From contig NZ_CP085988.1 in the NCBI RefSeq assembly GCF_020736365.1, positions 1,680,001-1,744,000 of the forward strand: a DNA stretch of 64,000 nt, in the 5' to 3' direction. The notes beneath the pieces are model-generated. The model saw only the letters and a list, made by a program, of their open reading frames with translations. It was not told where the DNA came from and ran no database searches. This DNA comes from Clostridium sp. M62/1 (GTDB lineage: Bacteria > Bacillota > Clostridia > Lachnospirales > Lachnospiraceae). Shown piece by piece: positions 26,383 to 36,043 of this stretch. Each line of letters begins with the position of its first letter. Positions within the stretch are counted from its first letter, which is position 1. The position numbers and the translations under genes were made by a program.

Positions 26383-26396
26383 TGGATCAGATCCTG

Positions 26397-27527
26397 TCAG
26401 ATTTTTTTATCAGATGCGTTTCCCCTGTCCTGGCGGCTGTTCGTGTTTTCCTCCATCCGAAACAGCCGGATTACTCCGTTTTCATTGAGATAGCGCAGCA
26501 GGGACAGACAGATAGGGAAACCGAACAGGCCCAGAACACCGAAAAGCTGCGCGCCTACAAACATGCTGGACAGGGTGACAACCGGGTGAAGCCCAATCTG
26601 GGCGCCGACGATTTTTGGCTCGATGATATTTCTGACTACCGTGACAAAGAGGTAGACAAGAAGCAGGGCCAGAGCCATGGAAAAATTCATCTTGAGCGCC
26701 TCCAGAACGATCCAGGGGATCATAACGCCTCCGGTTCCCAGAACCGGAAGAATATCGAAGATAGCGATCAGGAAGGCGATGAAAATGGAATTTTCCACTC
26801 CCACCACAGTCAGCCCGATAGAGAGCTCCAGAAAGGTAATGCTCATAATCAGAGCATAGGAGCGGATACAGACAAACAGCGTTCCCACCACATATTCCTT
26901 AATGAGCAAAAATATCTCCCGCCTTTTCTCATCCAGCTGAAGCAGACAGAAACCGGTCAGCCGATCGTAGTCTGCAGAAATAAAAAAGGTGGAAATAATT
27001 AACAGCAAAAGGCTGATAAAAATTCCCGGCAGGGAGGAGGCCACACCGGACACATAGCCCATGGCAAGTCTGGAAAGGCTTGAAACCATCTGTCCGAGAG
27101 ACTGGGAAAACTGAGTCATCAACTCCTCGAGGGCCGTTAAGAGCGCAGGATCCATGTGGAGAAAGGACTGTTCAATTCCGCTGTAGATATCGCTTAAAAT
27201 CGGCTCCACATGGGCGGCGTAAAGGGCAGGAAGATTAAACAGAAAACCTTTTACAGCCGAAAATGCCTTGACGCTCATGAGAAAGATCAAAAGGCCGACC
27301 GTGCAGTAAAAAACCAGCACAGTGAGGACTGCCGCAGCCTTCTTTTTCATCCGCAGCCGCTTGGACAGAAAGCAGACCGGAGTGCGGAGAAGATAGGCGA
27401 TGACAAACCCTGCCGCAAACGGAGCGACCATGGGAAGGCCGTATTTGATGAGAATGAAGGCGGCCAGAAGTATGATAGTGAAATATAAAAAATTAATAAT
27501 GAAATTCTTGCGTTTCTGTATTTCCAT
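26397..27527 (-). CDS. AI-2E/YtvI-family membrane protein
   Basis: The 376-residue protein has about eight hydrophobic segments in the AI-2E transporter order: an N-terminal pair (FIINFLYFTIILLAAFILIK), a central amphipathic soluble stretch (about 115-150), and a C-terminal set including FDILPVLGTGGVMIPWIVLEAL and NIIEPKIVGAQIGLHPVVTL. The DILPxLGTG and EPKIVGxxxGLHP motifs are family hallmarks. Clostridial members are often called sporulation integral membrane protein YtvI. The transported compound is unknown. It lies downstream of the Na/Pi symporter gene on the same strand after 43 bases. Confidence 0.85.
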   Translation of the reverse strand: MEIQKRKNFIINFLYFTIILLAAFILIKYGLPMVAPFAAGFVIAYLLRTPVCFLSKRLRMKKKAAAVLTVLVFYCTVGLLIFLMSVKAFSAVKGFLFNLPALYAAHVEPILSDIYSGIEQSFLHMDPALLTALEELMTQFSQSLGQMVSSLSRLAMGYVSGVASSLPGIFISLLLLIISTFFISADYDRLTGFCLLQLDEKRREIFLLIKEYVVGTLFVCIRSYALIMSITFLELSIGLTVVGVENSIFIAFLIAIFDILPVLGTGGVMIPWIVLEALKMNFSMALALLLVYLFVTVVRNIIEPKIVGAQIGLHPVVTLSSMFVGAQLFGVLGLFGFPICLSLLRYLNENGVIRLFRMEENTNSRQDRGNASDKKI

Positions 27528-27570
27528 GTAAGTCCTTTCTGAGATAATAAAAAGCTGCAGCCCTGCCCCT

Positions 27571-29208
27571 TTATTCTGGTGAAGAGAGGGCCAGCTCCTG
27601 TCCGATATTCAGCATGTGATCTCCGATCCGCTCAAAGTCTGTGAGCATTTCAGAATAGAGGATGCACGCTTCGTCTGAACAGGTTCCCTTCTGCATGCGT
27701 TTAAACTGGTTCTGGCGGAACAGATCCGTCATATCATCGATCTTCTGCTCCAGGGCAGCCACTTCAGAGAGAATAGATACGGATAACTCCTCCATGGAGA
27801 GAAGCAGCTTCATGGAAGAGGCACAGACAGCCTGCATCTGGGAAATTTCGTTTTTGGCCTGCTCGGAAAAAGAGATCCTCTTTTCCTGCATCCGCTTTGT
27901 GTATTCGCAGATATTGACTGCGTGATCGCCGATTCGCTCCAGGTTTCCTGAAATCTTGAAGAAAGCGCTGATGAGAGCGGAGTCCTTTTCATTGGCCTCA
28001 AAGGCAATGGAATGGGAGATGTACTTGGAAATCTCCTTGTTCAGGAAATCAATGTACTCCTCTGTCTCCTCCACCTGGGGCAGTGAGTCAGGAGTTCCGT
28101 CGATCACAGCCTGGAAGCTGCGGCTTACGTTATCGGCAGCCATGGAAGCCATACGGCCAAGCTCCCGGCGGACACTTCCGATTACGATAGCGGAGGAACC
28201 GATCTGATGATCCTTTGAGGACTCCATTGGATGTATGTAGGCAAGATGCATCATGTCTGTATCCTCTGCTCCGCGATCCGGAAGGATTTTTGTGGCCAGC
28301 TCTGCCAGGTAAGTTCCAAAGGGGAGAAGCAGCAGCGTTGTGACAATGTTGAACAGCGTGTGCATATTGGCAATCTGAGCCGCAGGGTTATCGGGAGTCA
28401 GCGACACCATAAAGGCTGTAAGAGGCGTGGCCATACAGACAGCAGTGAAGAGGGCAGTTCCGATGATATTAAACATCAGATGGATCACAGTAGTACGCTT
28501 TGCATTCCGGCTGGTTCCGATGGAGGCCAGGACGGCTGTAATACAGGTTCCGATGTTCTGGCCAAAGAGAACGTACACTGCAGTTGGAAGTCCGATAACT
28601 CCGCTGACAGCCAAGGCCTGAAGGATACCTACGGAAGCGGAGGAGGACTGGATCAGAGCAGTGAAGACGGCTCCGGCCAGTATGCCGATAAACGGGTTGC
28701 TGAAGTTGGACACCAGATCCACGAAAGCCGCTGAATCGCGAAGAGGCATCATGGCTGAGCTCATCATCTCCATTCCTATGAACAGGATACCCAGTCCGGC
28801 AATGATTTGACCGTAATGGTGGAAGATGACCTTTTTTACAAATACAATGAACACAACTCCCACAAAGGCGAAGAGCGGTGCCAGCGCTCCCACGTCGAGG
28901 GCAATGAGCTGGCCCGTGATGGTAGTTCCAATGTTTGCTCCCATGATAATCCATACTGCCTGCTTCAGCGTCATCATGCCGGAATTTACAAATCCGACAA
29001 CCATGACGGTAGTGGCTGAGGACGACTGAATGACAGCGGTGATTCCGGCGCCTACCGCCACGCCGAGAAAGCGGTTGGCCGTAAGGCGTTCCAGGATCTG
29101 CTTCATCCGGTTGCCTGCCGCGTCTTCCAGTCCGGCGCTCATCATCTGCATTCCGTAGAGAAAGAGAGCCAGGCCTCCGAGAAGGCCAAGTAGGTCTGTT
29201 ACATTCAT
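27571..29208 (-). CDS. Na+/phosphate symporter family protein with PhoU domain
   Basis: The 545-residue protein has an N-terminal Na/Pi cotransporter domain with two inverted repeats, each carrying a QSSSA motif (VIQSSSATT near 60-68 and LIQSSSASV near 190-198), and a C-terminal helical PhoU-like domain (about 345-540, with FFKISGNLERIGDHAVNICE and SEMLTDFERIGDHMLNIGQE). It imports phosphate with sodium, and the PhoU part may sense or gate. The length fits NptA/YjbB-type proteins. It has no nearby pst genes. Confidence 0.9.
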   Translation of the reverse strand: MNVTDLLGLLGGLALFLYGMQMMSAGLEDAAGNRMKQILERLTANRFLGVAVGAGITAVIQSSSATTVMVVGFVNSGMMTLKQAVWIIMGANIGTTITGQLIALDVGALAPLFAFVGVVFIVFVKKVIFHHYGQIIAGLGILFIGMEMMSSAMMPLRDSAAFVDLVSNFSNPFIGILAGAVFTALIQSSSASVGILQALAVSGVIGLPTAVYVLFGQNIGTCITAVLASIGTSRNAKRTTVIHLMFNIIGTALFTAVCMATPLTAFMVSLTPDNPAAQIANMHTLFNIVTTLLLLPFGTYLAELATKILPDRGAEDTDMMHLAYIHPMESSKDHQIGSSAIVIGSVRRELGRMASMAADNVSRSFQAVIDGTPDSLPQVEETEEYIDFLNKEISKYISHSIAFEANEKDSALISAFFKISGNLERIGDHAVNICEYTKRMQEKRISFSEQAKNEISQMQAVCASSMKLLLSMEELSVSILSEVAALEQKIDDMTDLFRQNQFKRMQKGTCSDEACILYSEMLTDFERIGDHMLNIGQELALSSPE

Positions 29209-29655
29209 AATAACTGTTTTCCTCCTGAAATATTCATTTAAAGTGAAAATCCAGGTGAATTTCCGCTTGTCCGCCCTGCAGCTTGACTGCTGTTTTCAGA
29301 TTCAGAAACATGCAGAATATCCGCTGCGAAAAGGCGGAAAAATGTCGAAATACACCCACTTAATCATATGAAAAAGCGGCCCAAAAGACAAGAAGAATTT
29401 TTAAAAATATAGAAGTATTAATTTTAAACCTGCCGGATATAAATTAACTGAAAATTGCCCGGAAGAATACAGAAAATTTCCTGTGGAGAGATGACGCCGT
29501 ACAGCCTCCCGCCGGATGGAGACAGCCCCAAGTTACGGGAATGAACGCAATTTTTAAACACGGTCTAGGAATTTTGCGGAAGATGTAGTAAAATAAGGGC
29601 GGTTTTTGCGCTTTTTGTGCTTTAAAGTTGGCAATGAACAGAGGAGAATAAACAT
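29209..29655. other. Divergent intergenic region
   Basis: About 450 bases between the Na/Pi symporter (minus) and the flippase gene (plus). It is A+T-rich in the middle and has no convincing gene. A TAAAAT near 29588 could be the -10 of the flippase promoter but lacks a clear -35. Confidence 0.4.
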
Positions 29656-31305
29656 ATGAATGAAAAAAAGGGACAGGCTGGCGGAAACTTTCTGCTCCAG
29701 GGCAGCATTCTGGCAGCCGCAGGGATTCTGGTGCGGCTGATTGGTCTGCTCTACAAAATCCCCATGACACGGATTCTGGGAGATGAAGGGATTGGATACT
29801 ATAATACCGCCTACGAAATTTATAATATTGGTCTGATCCTTTCCTCCTACAGTCTTCCTTTGGCGGTATCAAAGCTGATTGCGAAGAAGGAGCAGGAGGG
29901 AAGAAGACGGGATGCAGGACGTGTGTTCTGCTGCGGCATCTTTGTGGGGGTGTTTGCAGGCGGAGTGATGAGCGCATTTCTGATTCTCTGTGCAGACTGG
30001 ATCGCCTCGGGCATTTTTAACAGTCCGGGAAGCGCCCTGCCGCTGCGCGTGATGGCTCCTACCATTCTCGTCTTTGCAGTGATGGGAGTGTTTCGGGGAT
30101 TCTTCCAGGGCCACGGCAATATGATCCCCACCTCCGTATCCCAGGTGGCAGAGCAGGTGGTGCATGCGGCTGTGAGTATCTGGGCCTCCTGGGATTTTAT
30201 GAACCGCTATGCAGGAACTGAGAATCCAGCCTCCTGCGGAGCCGCAGGGGGAACCCTGGGAACTCTGGTGGGAGCGCTGGCTGCTTTCATTATTCTGGCA
30301 TTCTGGATGGCGAAATCTCACGGAAATGCCGGAGGCTACTGGAGAGCGGCCAAGGGATCGGGAGCACAGAAGGAGAGGGGAGATCGGGAGGACGTTTCCG
30401 GATACGGAGAGATTATGAAGCTTCTGCTTCTGACCTTTGTCCCCATCATTATGAGCCAGTTTGTCTACCAGCTGAGCGGTTCGGTGGACAATTCCATGTT
30501 TGGCATTATTATGGGAGGGAAGGGCCTTAGCGAGGCAGAACGGCTTTCCCTGCTGGGAATCTACGGCGGAAAATACAGGCTTCTCACCAATGTGCCTGTG
30601 GCTATCGCATCCTCTCTGGGAGCGTCCATGATCCCGAGCATTGTGGCGTCCCGTGTCATGAAGCGGCCCGGGGAGGTAAAGGAAAAAATCTACATGACCA
30701 TCAAATTCAATATGCTTTTGGCCATCCCCTGCGCGGCTGGCATGTTTGCCCTCTCCTCCCCGATCATGCGTCTGGTATTCGCAGACGGCAGAAAAATGAC
30801 TTCGGATCTTTTGATGTTAGGTTCCTGTGCCGTAATTTTCTTCTCCCTTTCCACGGTGACAAACGCGGTGCTTCAGGGCATTGACCAGATGAGAAAATCA
30901 GTGACCCACTCGGCTGTCTCCCTGGCGATCCATGTGGTTTTTGTCTATGTGATGTTAGAGCGTCTGAACTGGGGAGTATACGGGCTTGTGATAGGAAATG
31001 TGACCTTTGCCCTGGCGGTCTGCATTTTAAACTGGGTTTCTATCGGCCGGACGCTCCGGTACAGGCAGGAGGTGAAAACTACCTTCCTTCTGCCTCTCGC
31101 CTGCTCTGCAGTTATGGGGGCTGCAGCCCGCCTGGTCTATGAGGGAATCTGCCATTTTGTGCCCTCCAATACTCTGGGAGTTCTGGCTGCTGCAGGCGTC
31201 GGGGCCCTTCTCTACGGCTGGCTGCTTGTGGTCACCAGGGCAGTCAGTGAGAAGGAGCTGAGAGGCATGCCCATGGGGCGGCTGCTTCTGCGCTTTATGA
31301 GATAA
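29656..31305 (+). CDS. SpoVB/MurJ-like polysaccharide flippase family protein
   Basis: The 549-residue protein has about 14 hydrophobic segments. Its N-terminus (NFLLQGSILAAAGILVRLIG, then LLYKIPMTRILGDEGIGYYN) is the characteristic start of the SpoVB/polysaccharide-biosynthesis MOP family in clostridia. It probably flips lipid-linked saccharide precursors for cell wall or spore cortex; which one cannot be told from sequence. The start ATG 29656 follows GAGGAG. It stands 116 bases before an unrelated MATE gene of the same superfamily. Confidence 0.85.
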   Translation: MNEKKGQAGGNFLLQGSILAAAGILVRLIGLLYKIPMTRILGDEGIGYYNTAYEIYNIGLILSSYSLPLAVSKLIAKKEQEGRRRDAGRVFCCGIFVGVFAGGVMSAFLILCADWIASGIFNSPGSALPLRVMAPTILVFAVMGVFRGFFQGHGNMIPTSVSQVAEQVVHAAVSIWASWDFMNRYAGTENPASCGAAGGTLGTLVGALAAFIILAFWMAKSHGNAGGYWRAAKGSGAQKERGDREDVSGYGEIMKLLLLTFVPIIMSQFVYQLSGSVDNSMFGIIMGGKGLSEAERLSLLGIYGGKYRLLTNVPVAIASSLGASMIPSIVASRVMKRPGEVKEKIYMTIKFNMLLAIPCAAGMFALSSPIMRLVFADGRKMTSDLLMLGSCAVIFFSLSTVTNAVLQGIDQMRKSVTHSAVSLAIHVVFVYVMLERLNWGVYGLVIGNVTFALAVCILNWVSIGRTLRYRQEVKTTFLLPLACSAVMGAAARLVYEGICHFVPSNTLGVLAAAGVGALLYGWLLVVTRAVSEKELRGMPMGRLLLRFMR

Positions 31306-31421
31306 ACCTTTAAGATAAGCCTTTGAAATGGGAAGTGTGAATAGAAAATCACGGCAGGCGTCGGGCCGGCGGACAAAATGCGGGGGATAATCGCTATGGA
31401 AGAAAAACGGACAGGAAGGAA

Positions 31422-32819
31422 ATGAAGAACATGGCAAAAAGCGAAATAAGGGATATGACGACAGGTTCGCCCTTTAAACTCATTCTGGGATTTGCGGTTC
31501 CTATGCTTCTGGGACTTTTGTTCCAGCAGTTCTACAGCATGGTAGATACAATTATCGTGGGAAAGTATCTGGGCGTGAAGGCCTTAGCCGCCGTCGGTTC
31601 CACCGGCTCTATTAATTTTATGATTATCGGCTTCTGTACCGGAGTGTGCAGCGGATTTGCCATTCCGGTGGCCCAGAGATTCGGGGCAGGAGATTATCGA
31701 GGGCTTAGAAAGTTTGCGGCAAACGCGGCCTGGCTGTCCCTGTTTTTTTCTGCAGCAATGGCTGTCACGGTCTGCGTGCTCTGCCGCAGGATCCTTCTCT
31801 GGATGCAGACGCCGGAGGACATTATTGACCAGGCGCACAGCTACATCTTTATTATATTTGCGGGAATTCCGGTGACCTATCTTTACAATATGACAGCCGG
31901 CATTATCCGCTCTCTGGGGGACAGCCGCACACCGGTCTATTTCCTCCTGCTGTCCTCCGTGATTAATATAGTCCTTGATCTGTTTACGATCATTGTCCTT
32001 AAAATGGGTCCTGCCGGGGCTGCCTGGGCGACGGTGATCTCCCAGGGAGTCTCCGGTGTCCTGTGCCTCCTCTATATGAAGAAGCATTTCGAGATTCTGA
32101 GGCTTCAGAAGGACGAGCGGAAGATAGATGGCCAGATTATGAAAATTCTCTGCAAAATGGGAATCCCCATGGGGCTTCAATATTCCATCACTGCCATTGG
32201 AAGCGTGATCCTTCAGGCCTCTGTGAATACCTTAGGCTCCATGGCAGTGGCGGCGGTGGCTGCAGGAAGCAAGGTCAGCCTGTTTTTCTGCTGTCCGTTC
32301 GATGCCCTGGGCGGTACCATGGCCACCTATGCGGGACAGAATGTGGGGGCAAAGAAGCTGGAGCGGATCAGACAGGGAGTAAAGAGTGCGTCTGTCATCG
32401 GCTGTATCTATTCTGCGGCTGCCTTTCTTGTGCTGCTTCTGTTCAGCGGAAAGATAGCGCTTCTGTTTATGGACGCAGGGGAAACGGAGACGATCAGCCG
32501 CGTCTCCCTGTTTCTGACTGCCAACAGTGCTTTTTACATACCTCTCGTCTTTGTCAATGTAGTGCGCTTTGCCATTCAGGGGATGGGCTACAGTACCTTC
32601 GCCATTCTGGCAGGTGTGTTCGAGATGGCTGCCAGAGGTCTTGTGGGACTTTTCCTGGTCCCTGTATTCGGCTATATAGCAGCCTGCTTTGGAAGTCCCC
32701 TTGCCTGGGTGTTTGCGGATATTTTCCTGATTCCCGCCTTCTCCCACTGCCTGAGGAGGATGAAAAAGAACTTTGAGGAGAATGAGGAAAAATACACAGC
32801 AGGACAGCTGAGTAAATAA
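31422..32819 (+). CDS. MATE-family multidrug/sodium antiporter
   Basis: The 465-residue protein has 12 hydrophobic segments with the MATE N-terminal pattern (SPFKLILGFAVPMLLGLLFQ, then QFYSMVDTIIVGKYLG) and the internal-repeat counterpart (GIPMGLQYSITAIGSVILQA). It should export cationic drugs or metabolites driven by Na+ or H+. A second start at 31431 is possible. VOC-family and MATE genes follow one another here with 27 bases between them, suggesting joint transcription. Confidence 0.9.
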   Translation: MKNMAKSEIRDMTTGSPFKLILGFAVPMLLGLLFQQFYSMVDTIIVGKYLGVKALAAVGSTGSINFMIIGFCTGVCSGFAIPVAQRFGAGDYRGLRKFAANAAWLSLFFSAAMAVTVCVLCRRILLWMQTPEDIIDQAHSYIFIIFAGIPVTYLYNMTAGIIRSLGDSRTPVYFLLLSSVINIVLDLFTIIVLKMGPAGAAWATVISQGVSGVLCLLYMKKHFEILRLQKDERKIDGQIMKILCKMGIPMGLQYSITAIGSVILQASVNTLGSMAVAAVAAGSKVSLFFCCPFDALGGTMATYAGQNVGAKKLERIRQGVKSASVIGCIYSAAAFLVLLLFSGKIALLFMDAGETETISRVSLFLTANSAFYIPLVFVNVVRFAIQGMGYSTFAILAGVFEMAARGLVGLFLVPVFGYIAACFGSPLAWVFADIFLIPAFSHCLRRMKKNFEENEEKYTAGQLSK

Positions 32820-32846
32820 GGAAATGGTTTATCAGGAGGAATAAGT

Positions 32847-33230
32847 ATGAAAGTGGAGCATATTGCATTATACGTGAGGGATCTGGAAGGGGCCAGAGAG
32901 TTTTTTACCCGTTTCTTTGGGGCTGAGGCAGGCGAGGCGTACCACAATCCCAGGACGGGTCTTAAGACGTACTTTCTCTCCTTCGGAGACGGAGCAAGGG
33001 TAGAGATTATGAGCCGCCCGGAGATGGAAGATAGGGAGAAGGGGCTCATGCGCACCGGCTATATCCACCTGGCCTTCAGCGCCGGGAGCAGGGAGGCGGT
33101 GGATCGTCTGACAGAAGAGCTGGCCGGGGCAGGCTATGAGGTGCTGAGCGGCCCCAGAGTAACCGGAGACGGCTATTATGAGAGCTGTGTGCTGGGCTTT
33201 GAGGACAACCAGATTGAAATTACGGTGTAA
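32847..33230 (+). CDS. VOC-family (glyoxalase/bleomycin resistance-like) protein
   Basis: The 127-residue single-domain protein has the two beta-alpha-beta-beta-beta modules of the VOC fold. It begins with VEHIALYVRDLEGAREFFTR (His5 as a probable metal ligand), contains ARVEIMSRPE (Glu) and GYIHLAFSAGSREAVD (His), and ends DNQIEITV (Glu), matching the H-E-H-E metal-ligand spacing of lyase-type members. It could be a lactoylglutathione lyase-like enzyme or a resistance-type protein. RBS AGGAGG is 6 bases before the ATG. It is probably in an operon with the MATE gene. Confidence 0.85.
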   Translation: MKVEHIALYVRDLEGAREFFTRFFGAEAGEAYHNPRTGLKTYFLSFGDGARVEIMSRPEMEDREKGLMRTGYIHLAFSAGSREAVDRLTEELAGAGYEVLSGPRVTGDGYYESCVLGFEDNQIEITV

Positions 33231-33249
33231 AATTAAAAAGTGCAGGACA

Positions 33250-33318
33250 CGCTTCGCTTTGGATGCGCACTCGCCCGCATAAAGGCTGCCGCTTCGCAGC
33301 CCCAGCCGGCGCGAAGCG
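33250..33318 (+). other. Structured hairpin after the VOC gene
   Basis: Outer arms CGCTTCGC (33250-33257) and GCGAAGCG (33311-33318) enclose a perfect GGCTGC/GCAGCC hairpin (33284-33301). There is no T run on the plus strand. It may act as a terminator or RNA-stabilizing structure. The rest of the 33231-33471 gap holds nothing else recognisable. Confidence 0.5.
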
Positions 33319-33471
33319 AAGAAAAAGGCCTTCACCCATGAGAGGGCGGGGAACTGATGCGGCCTGCCTGCTTTGCTTCTGAGACAGCAAAAAGAGGGCG
33401 AAAAGGGAGGAAAAGGAAGAATAATGGCAAAAATGAATGAATAAAAATACATAAAAATATTAAAATTATTA

Positions 33472-33500
33472 TTGACAAATCGTATTTTAAGCGGTATCAT
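33472..33500 (+). promoter_or_regulatory. Promoter of the amino acid ABC operon
   Basis: TTGACA, 17 bases, TATCAT, about 70 bases before the binding-protein start. Confidence 0.75.
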
Positions 33501-33571
33501 ACATATCATCTTACATATATATGCAAATTAAATGTATAAAAATTAGTTTTGTAAATGAGGAGGATATGATT

Positions 33572-34510
33572 ATGAAAATGAAACATACGGCAGTTCTTAC
33601 AATCGCAGGTCTGGTGGCAGCAGCATCTCTGACAGCATGCTCCGGCGGTTCACAGACGGCAGCTACAGAGGCGTCAAAGGCAGATACACAGGCAGCCGGG
33701 GAGACGGCCGGCACTGCAGCAGCAGGTGAGACAGAGAAAGCGGATGCAGCTTCCGAGGGACGTCTTGCGAAGATTAAAGAATCAGGAAAGATCGTAATGG
33801 CCACGAGCCCGGATTTTGCACCGTTCGAGTTTAAGGATATCAGCTCCGGAAAGATGGAGTATGTGGGATGCGACATCGAGCTTGGAAAATATATTGCAGA
33901 AAAGCTGGGCGTTGAGCTGGAAATTCAGGCGATGGATTTCGCAGCAGTTCAGGCAGCCGTCACCTCCGGTTCCGTGGATATGGCGATTTCCGGCTTCTCT
34001 TACACAGAGGACAGGGCGCAGAGCATGGGCCTTTCCAATAAGTACGATTACGACAGAGGAGAGCAGCCCAGCACACAGGGAATTTTGATTCTGGCAGAGG
34101 ACGCCGATACACTCAACACGGCAGAGAGCTTTGCCGGGAAGAAGGTGGCGGCCCAGAACGGAGCGCTTCAGCAGTCACTGGTGCAGGAACAGCTTCCGGA
34201 TGCGCAGATGGAGACAATCACAAATGTCAATGACGGAGTGATGATGCTTCAGACAGACAAGGTGGACGCGGTAGCTGTGGCAACCTCTGTGGGAGAGACC
34301 ATGATTGCCAATTACCCGGAGCTTCAGTTCTCTGATTTCTGGTTTGAGACAGATGACGACGGAAATGTAATCGCAGTTCCCAAGGGCGAGGAGGCTCTTC
34401 TGGAAGTCATCAACGAGGCAGTCGATGAGGTGATGGAGCAGGATCTCTACACAGAGTGGCATAAAGAAGCTGTGGAGAAGGCCGAAGCTCTCGGAATCGA
34501 TATGAACTAG
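33572..34510 (+). CDS. Polar amino acid ABC transporter substrate-binding lipoprotein
   Basis: The 312-residue protein has a lipoprotein signal ([13 protein letters not shown]), an Ala/Thr/Glu linker to about residue 60, and a family 3 solute-binding fold: [38 protein letters not shown] and [20 protein letters not shown], the Asp-Asp-Arg pattern typical of amino acid binders. The start ATG 33572 is 8 bases from GAGGAGG. It heads an operon with a permease, an ATPase and an AbgB-like amidohydrolase, so the ligand may be an amino acid or an acyl-amino acid. Confidence 0.9.
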   Translation: MKMKHTAVLTIAGLVAAASLTACSGGSQTAATEASKADTQAAGETAGTAAAGETEKADAASEGRLAKIKESGKIVMATSPDFAPFEFKDISSGKMEYVGCDIELGKYIAEKLGVELEIQAMDFAAVQAAVTSGSVDMAISGFSYTEDRAQSMGLSNKYDYDRGEQPSTQGILILAEDADTLNTAESFAGKKVAAQNGALQQSLVQEQLPDAQMETITNVNDGVMMLQTDKVDAVAVATSVGETMIANYPELQFSDFWFETDDDGNVIAVPKGEEALLEVINEAVDEVMEQDLYTEWHKEAVEKAEALGIDMN

Positions 34511-34582
34511 GCGTCAGCTGAAAGCGGAAACAGGAAAAAACAGAAATAAGCGCCGGAAGGAAACAGGCGGGGAGAGATAGTT

Positions 34583-35266
34583 TTGATTGAGAAAATAGTT
34601 CAGATTTGGGATAGGTACTGGATGCTGTTTATGCAGGGACTGGGAGTTACCCTCCTGTTAAGCCTTGTGATCGTGATTGTGGGAACCCTTCTCGGGTTCC
34701 TGCTGGCGATGCTCAGGCTCAGCAACTGGAAAATTGTAAAAATCAGGCCGTTAAATACACTGGCCGGAATCTATGTGGAGATTGTCAGAGGCACGCCCAT
34801 GCTGCTTCAGCTGTATTTCTTTTACTTTATGCTGCCCATGGCATTTCCGAGTATGAATTTAAGCCCCATCGTCTGCTGCGCAGTGGCCCTGTGCCTGAAC
34901 TCTGCAGCATACGTTTCTGAGGTTATCCGCTCTGGCATCCAGGCGGTTGACAAGGGGCAGATGGAGGCGGCCCGCTCTCTGGGGCTGAACCACCGCCAGG
35001 CTATGGTGAAAGTAATTCTGCCGCAGGCGATTAAAAATATCATGCCGGCTCTGGGAAATGAGTTCGTCATGATGATCAAGGACACATCCCTGGCTTCCAC
35101 CTTCTTTGTGGGAGAACTGATGACAGTATGGCAGACCGTGAGAGGTGTACTCTACCTTTCCCTGGAGCCGCTGATTATCGTGGGCTGCATCTACTTTATT
35201 GTGACTTTCAGCCTGAGCAAGGGAATCAATTTCATGGAGAGGAGAATGAGGGCAAATGAGCGATAA
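34583..35266 (+). CDS. Amino acid ABC transporter permease (HisM/GlnP family)
   Basis: The 227-residue membrane protein has four to five hydrophobic segments and the family motif [19 protein letters not shown]. The EAA loop is present as [20 protein letters not shown] followed by [20 protein letters not shown]. The start is TTG 34583 after GGGGAGAG. It overlaps the ATPase gene by 11 bases. It forms the membrane channel of the importer encoded here. Confidence 0.9.
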   Translation: MIEKIVQIWDRYWMLFMQGLGVTLLLSLVIVIVGTLLGFLLAMLRLSNWKIVKIRPLNTLAGIYVEIVRGTPMLLQLYFFYFMLPMAFPSMNLSPIVCCAVALCLNSAAYVSEVIRSGIQAVDKGQMEAARSLGLNHRQAMVKVILPQAIKNIMPALGNEFVMMIKDTSLASTFFVGELMTVWQTVRGVLYLSLEPLIIVGCIYFIVTFSLSKGINFMERRMRANER

Positions 35267-35993
35267 CATTATCACAGTGGAAAATTTACATAAGAAATTC
35301 GGCTCCCTCCATGTATTAAAGGGCGTGACGGAGCATATCGCAAGAGGAGAGGTAGTCTCTGTCATAGGGCCTTCCGGCGGCGGAAAGTCTACATTTCTGC
35401 GGTGCCTGAATCTTCTGGAAACGCCGGAGGAGGGAAGGATTCTCTTCGAGGGAACCGACATTACCGATAAGCACGTGGATATCAACATCCATCGCCAGAA
35501 GATGGGAATGGTGTTCCAGCATTTTAACGTATTCCCCAACATGAGTGTGGGAAAGAATGTCACCATGGCGCCTGTTCTCCTCAGGAAAAAGACACAGAAG
35601 GAAGCAGACGAGATGGCCAGGGAGCTGTTAAACAGGGTAGGGCTTCTGGAGAAGTTTGACGAGTATCCGGGAAAACTGTCCGGCGGCCAGAAGCAGAGGC
35701 TGGCTATTGTCCGGGCCCTTGCCATGGAGCCGGAGGTCATGCTGTTTGACGAGCCCACCAGCGCTCTTGACCCGGAGATGGTAGGAGAGGTTCTGGATGT
35801 TATCAAGGGGCTTGTGGACACGGGAATGACAACGGTGATTGTAACCCATGAGATGGGCTTTGCCAAAGAGGTCTCAGACCGGGTATTTTTTATGGATGGA
35901 GGCGTGATTGCCGAGAAGGGAACTCCGAAGGAAATTTTTGAAAATCCGCAGAATGTGAGAACAAGGGAGTTCCTGGGCAAGGTGCTGTACTAG
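35256..35993 (+). CDS. Amino acid ABC transporter ATP-binding protein (GlnQ-like)
   Basis: The 245-residue ATPase has Walker [11 protein letters not shown]-loop [10 protein letters not shown], signature [15 protein letters not shown], Walker [13 protein letters not shown] and switch His in [15 protein letters not shown]. These are characteristic of GlnQ/HisP-type proteins that energize polar amino acid import. It overlaps the permease gene and precedes the amidohydrolase gene by 50 bases. Confidence 0.92.
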   Translation: MSDNIITVENLHKKFGSLHVLKGVTEHIARGEVVSVIGPSGGGKSTFLRCLNLLETPEEGRILFEGTDITDKHVDINIHRQKMGMVFQHFNVFPNMSVGKNVTMAPVLLRKKTQKEADEMARELLNRVGLLEKFDEYPGKLSGGQKQRLAIVRALAMEPEVMLFDEPTSALDPEMVGEVLDVIKGLVDTGMTTVIVTHEMGFAKEVSDRVFFMDGGVIAEKGTPKEIFENPQNVRTREFLGKVLY

Positions 35994-36043
35994 AATGCTG
36001 CGCCGGAGCCGGAGAAAGCACTCCGGCCGGAAGGGAGAAAATA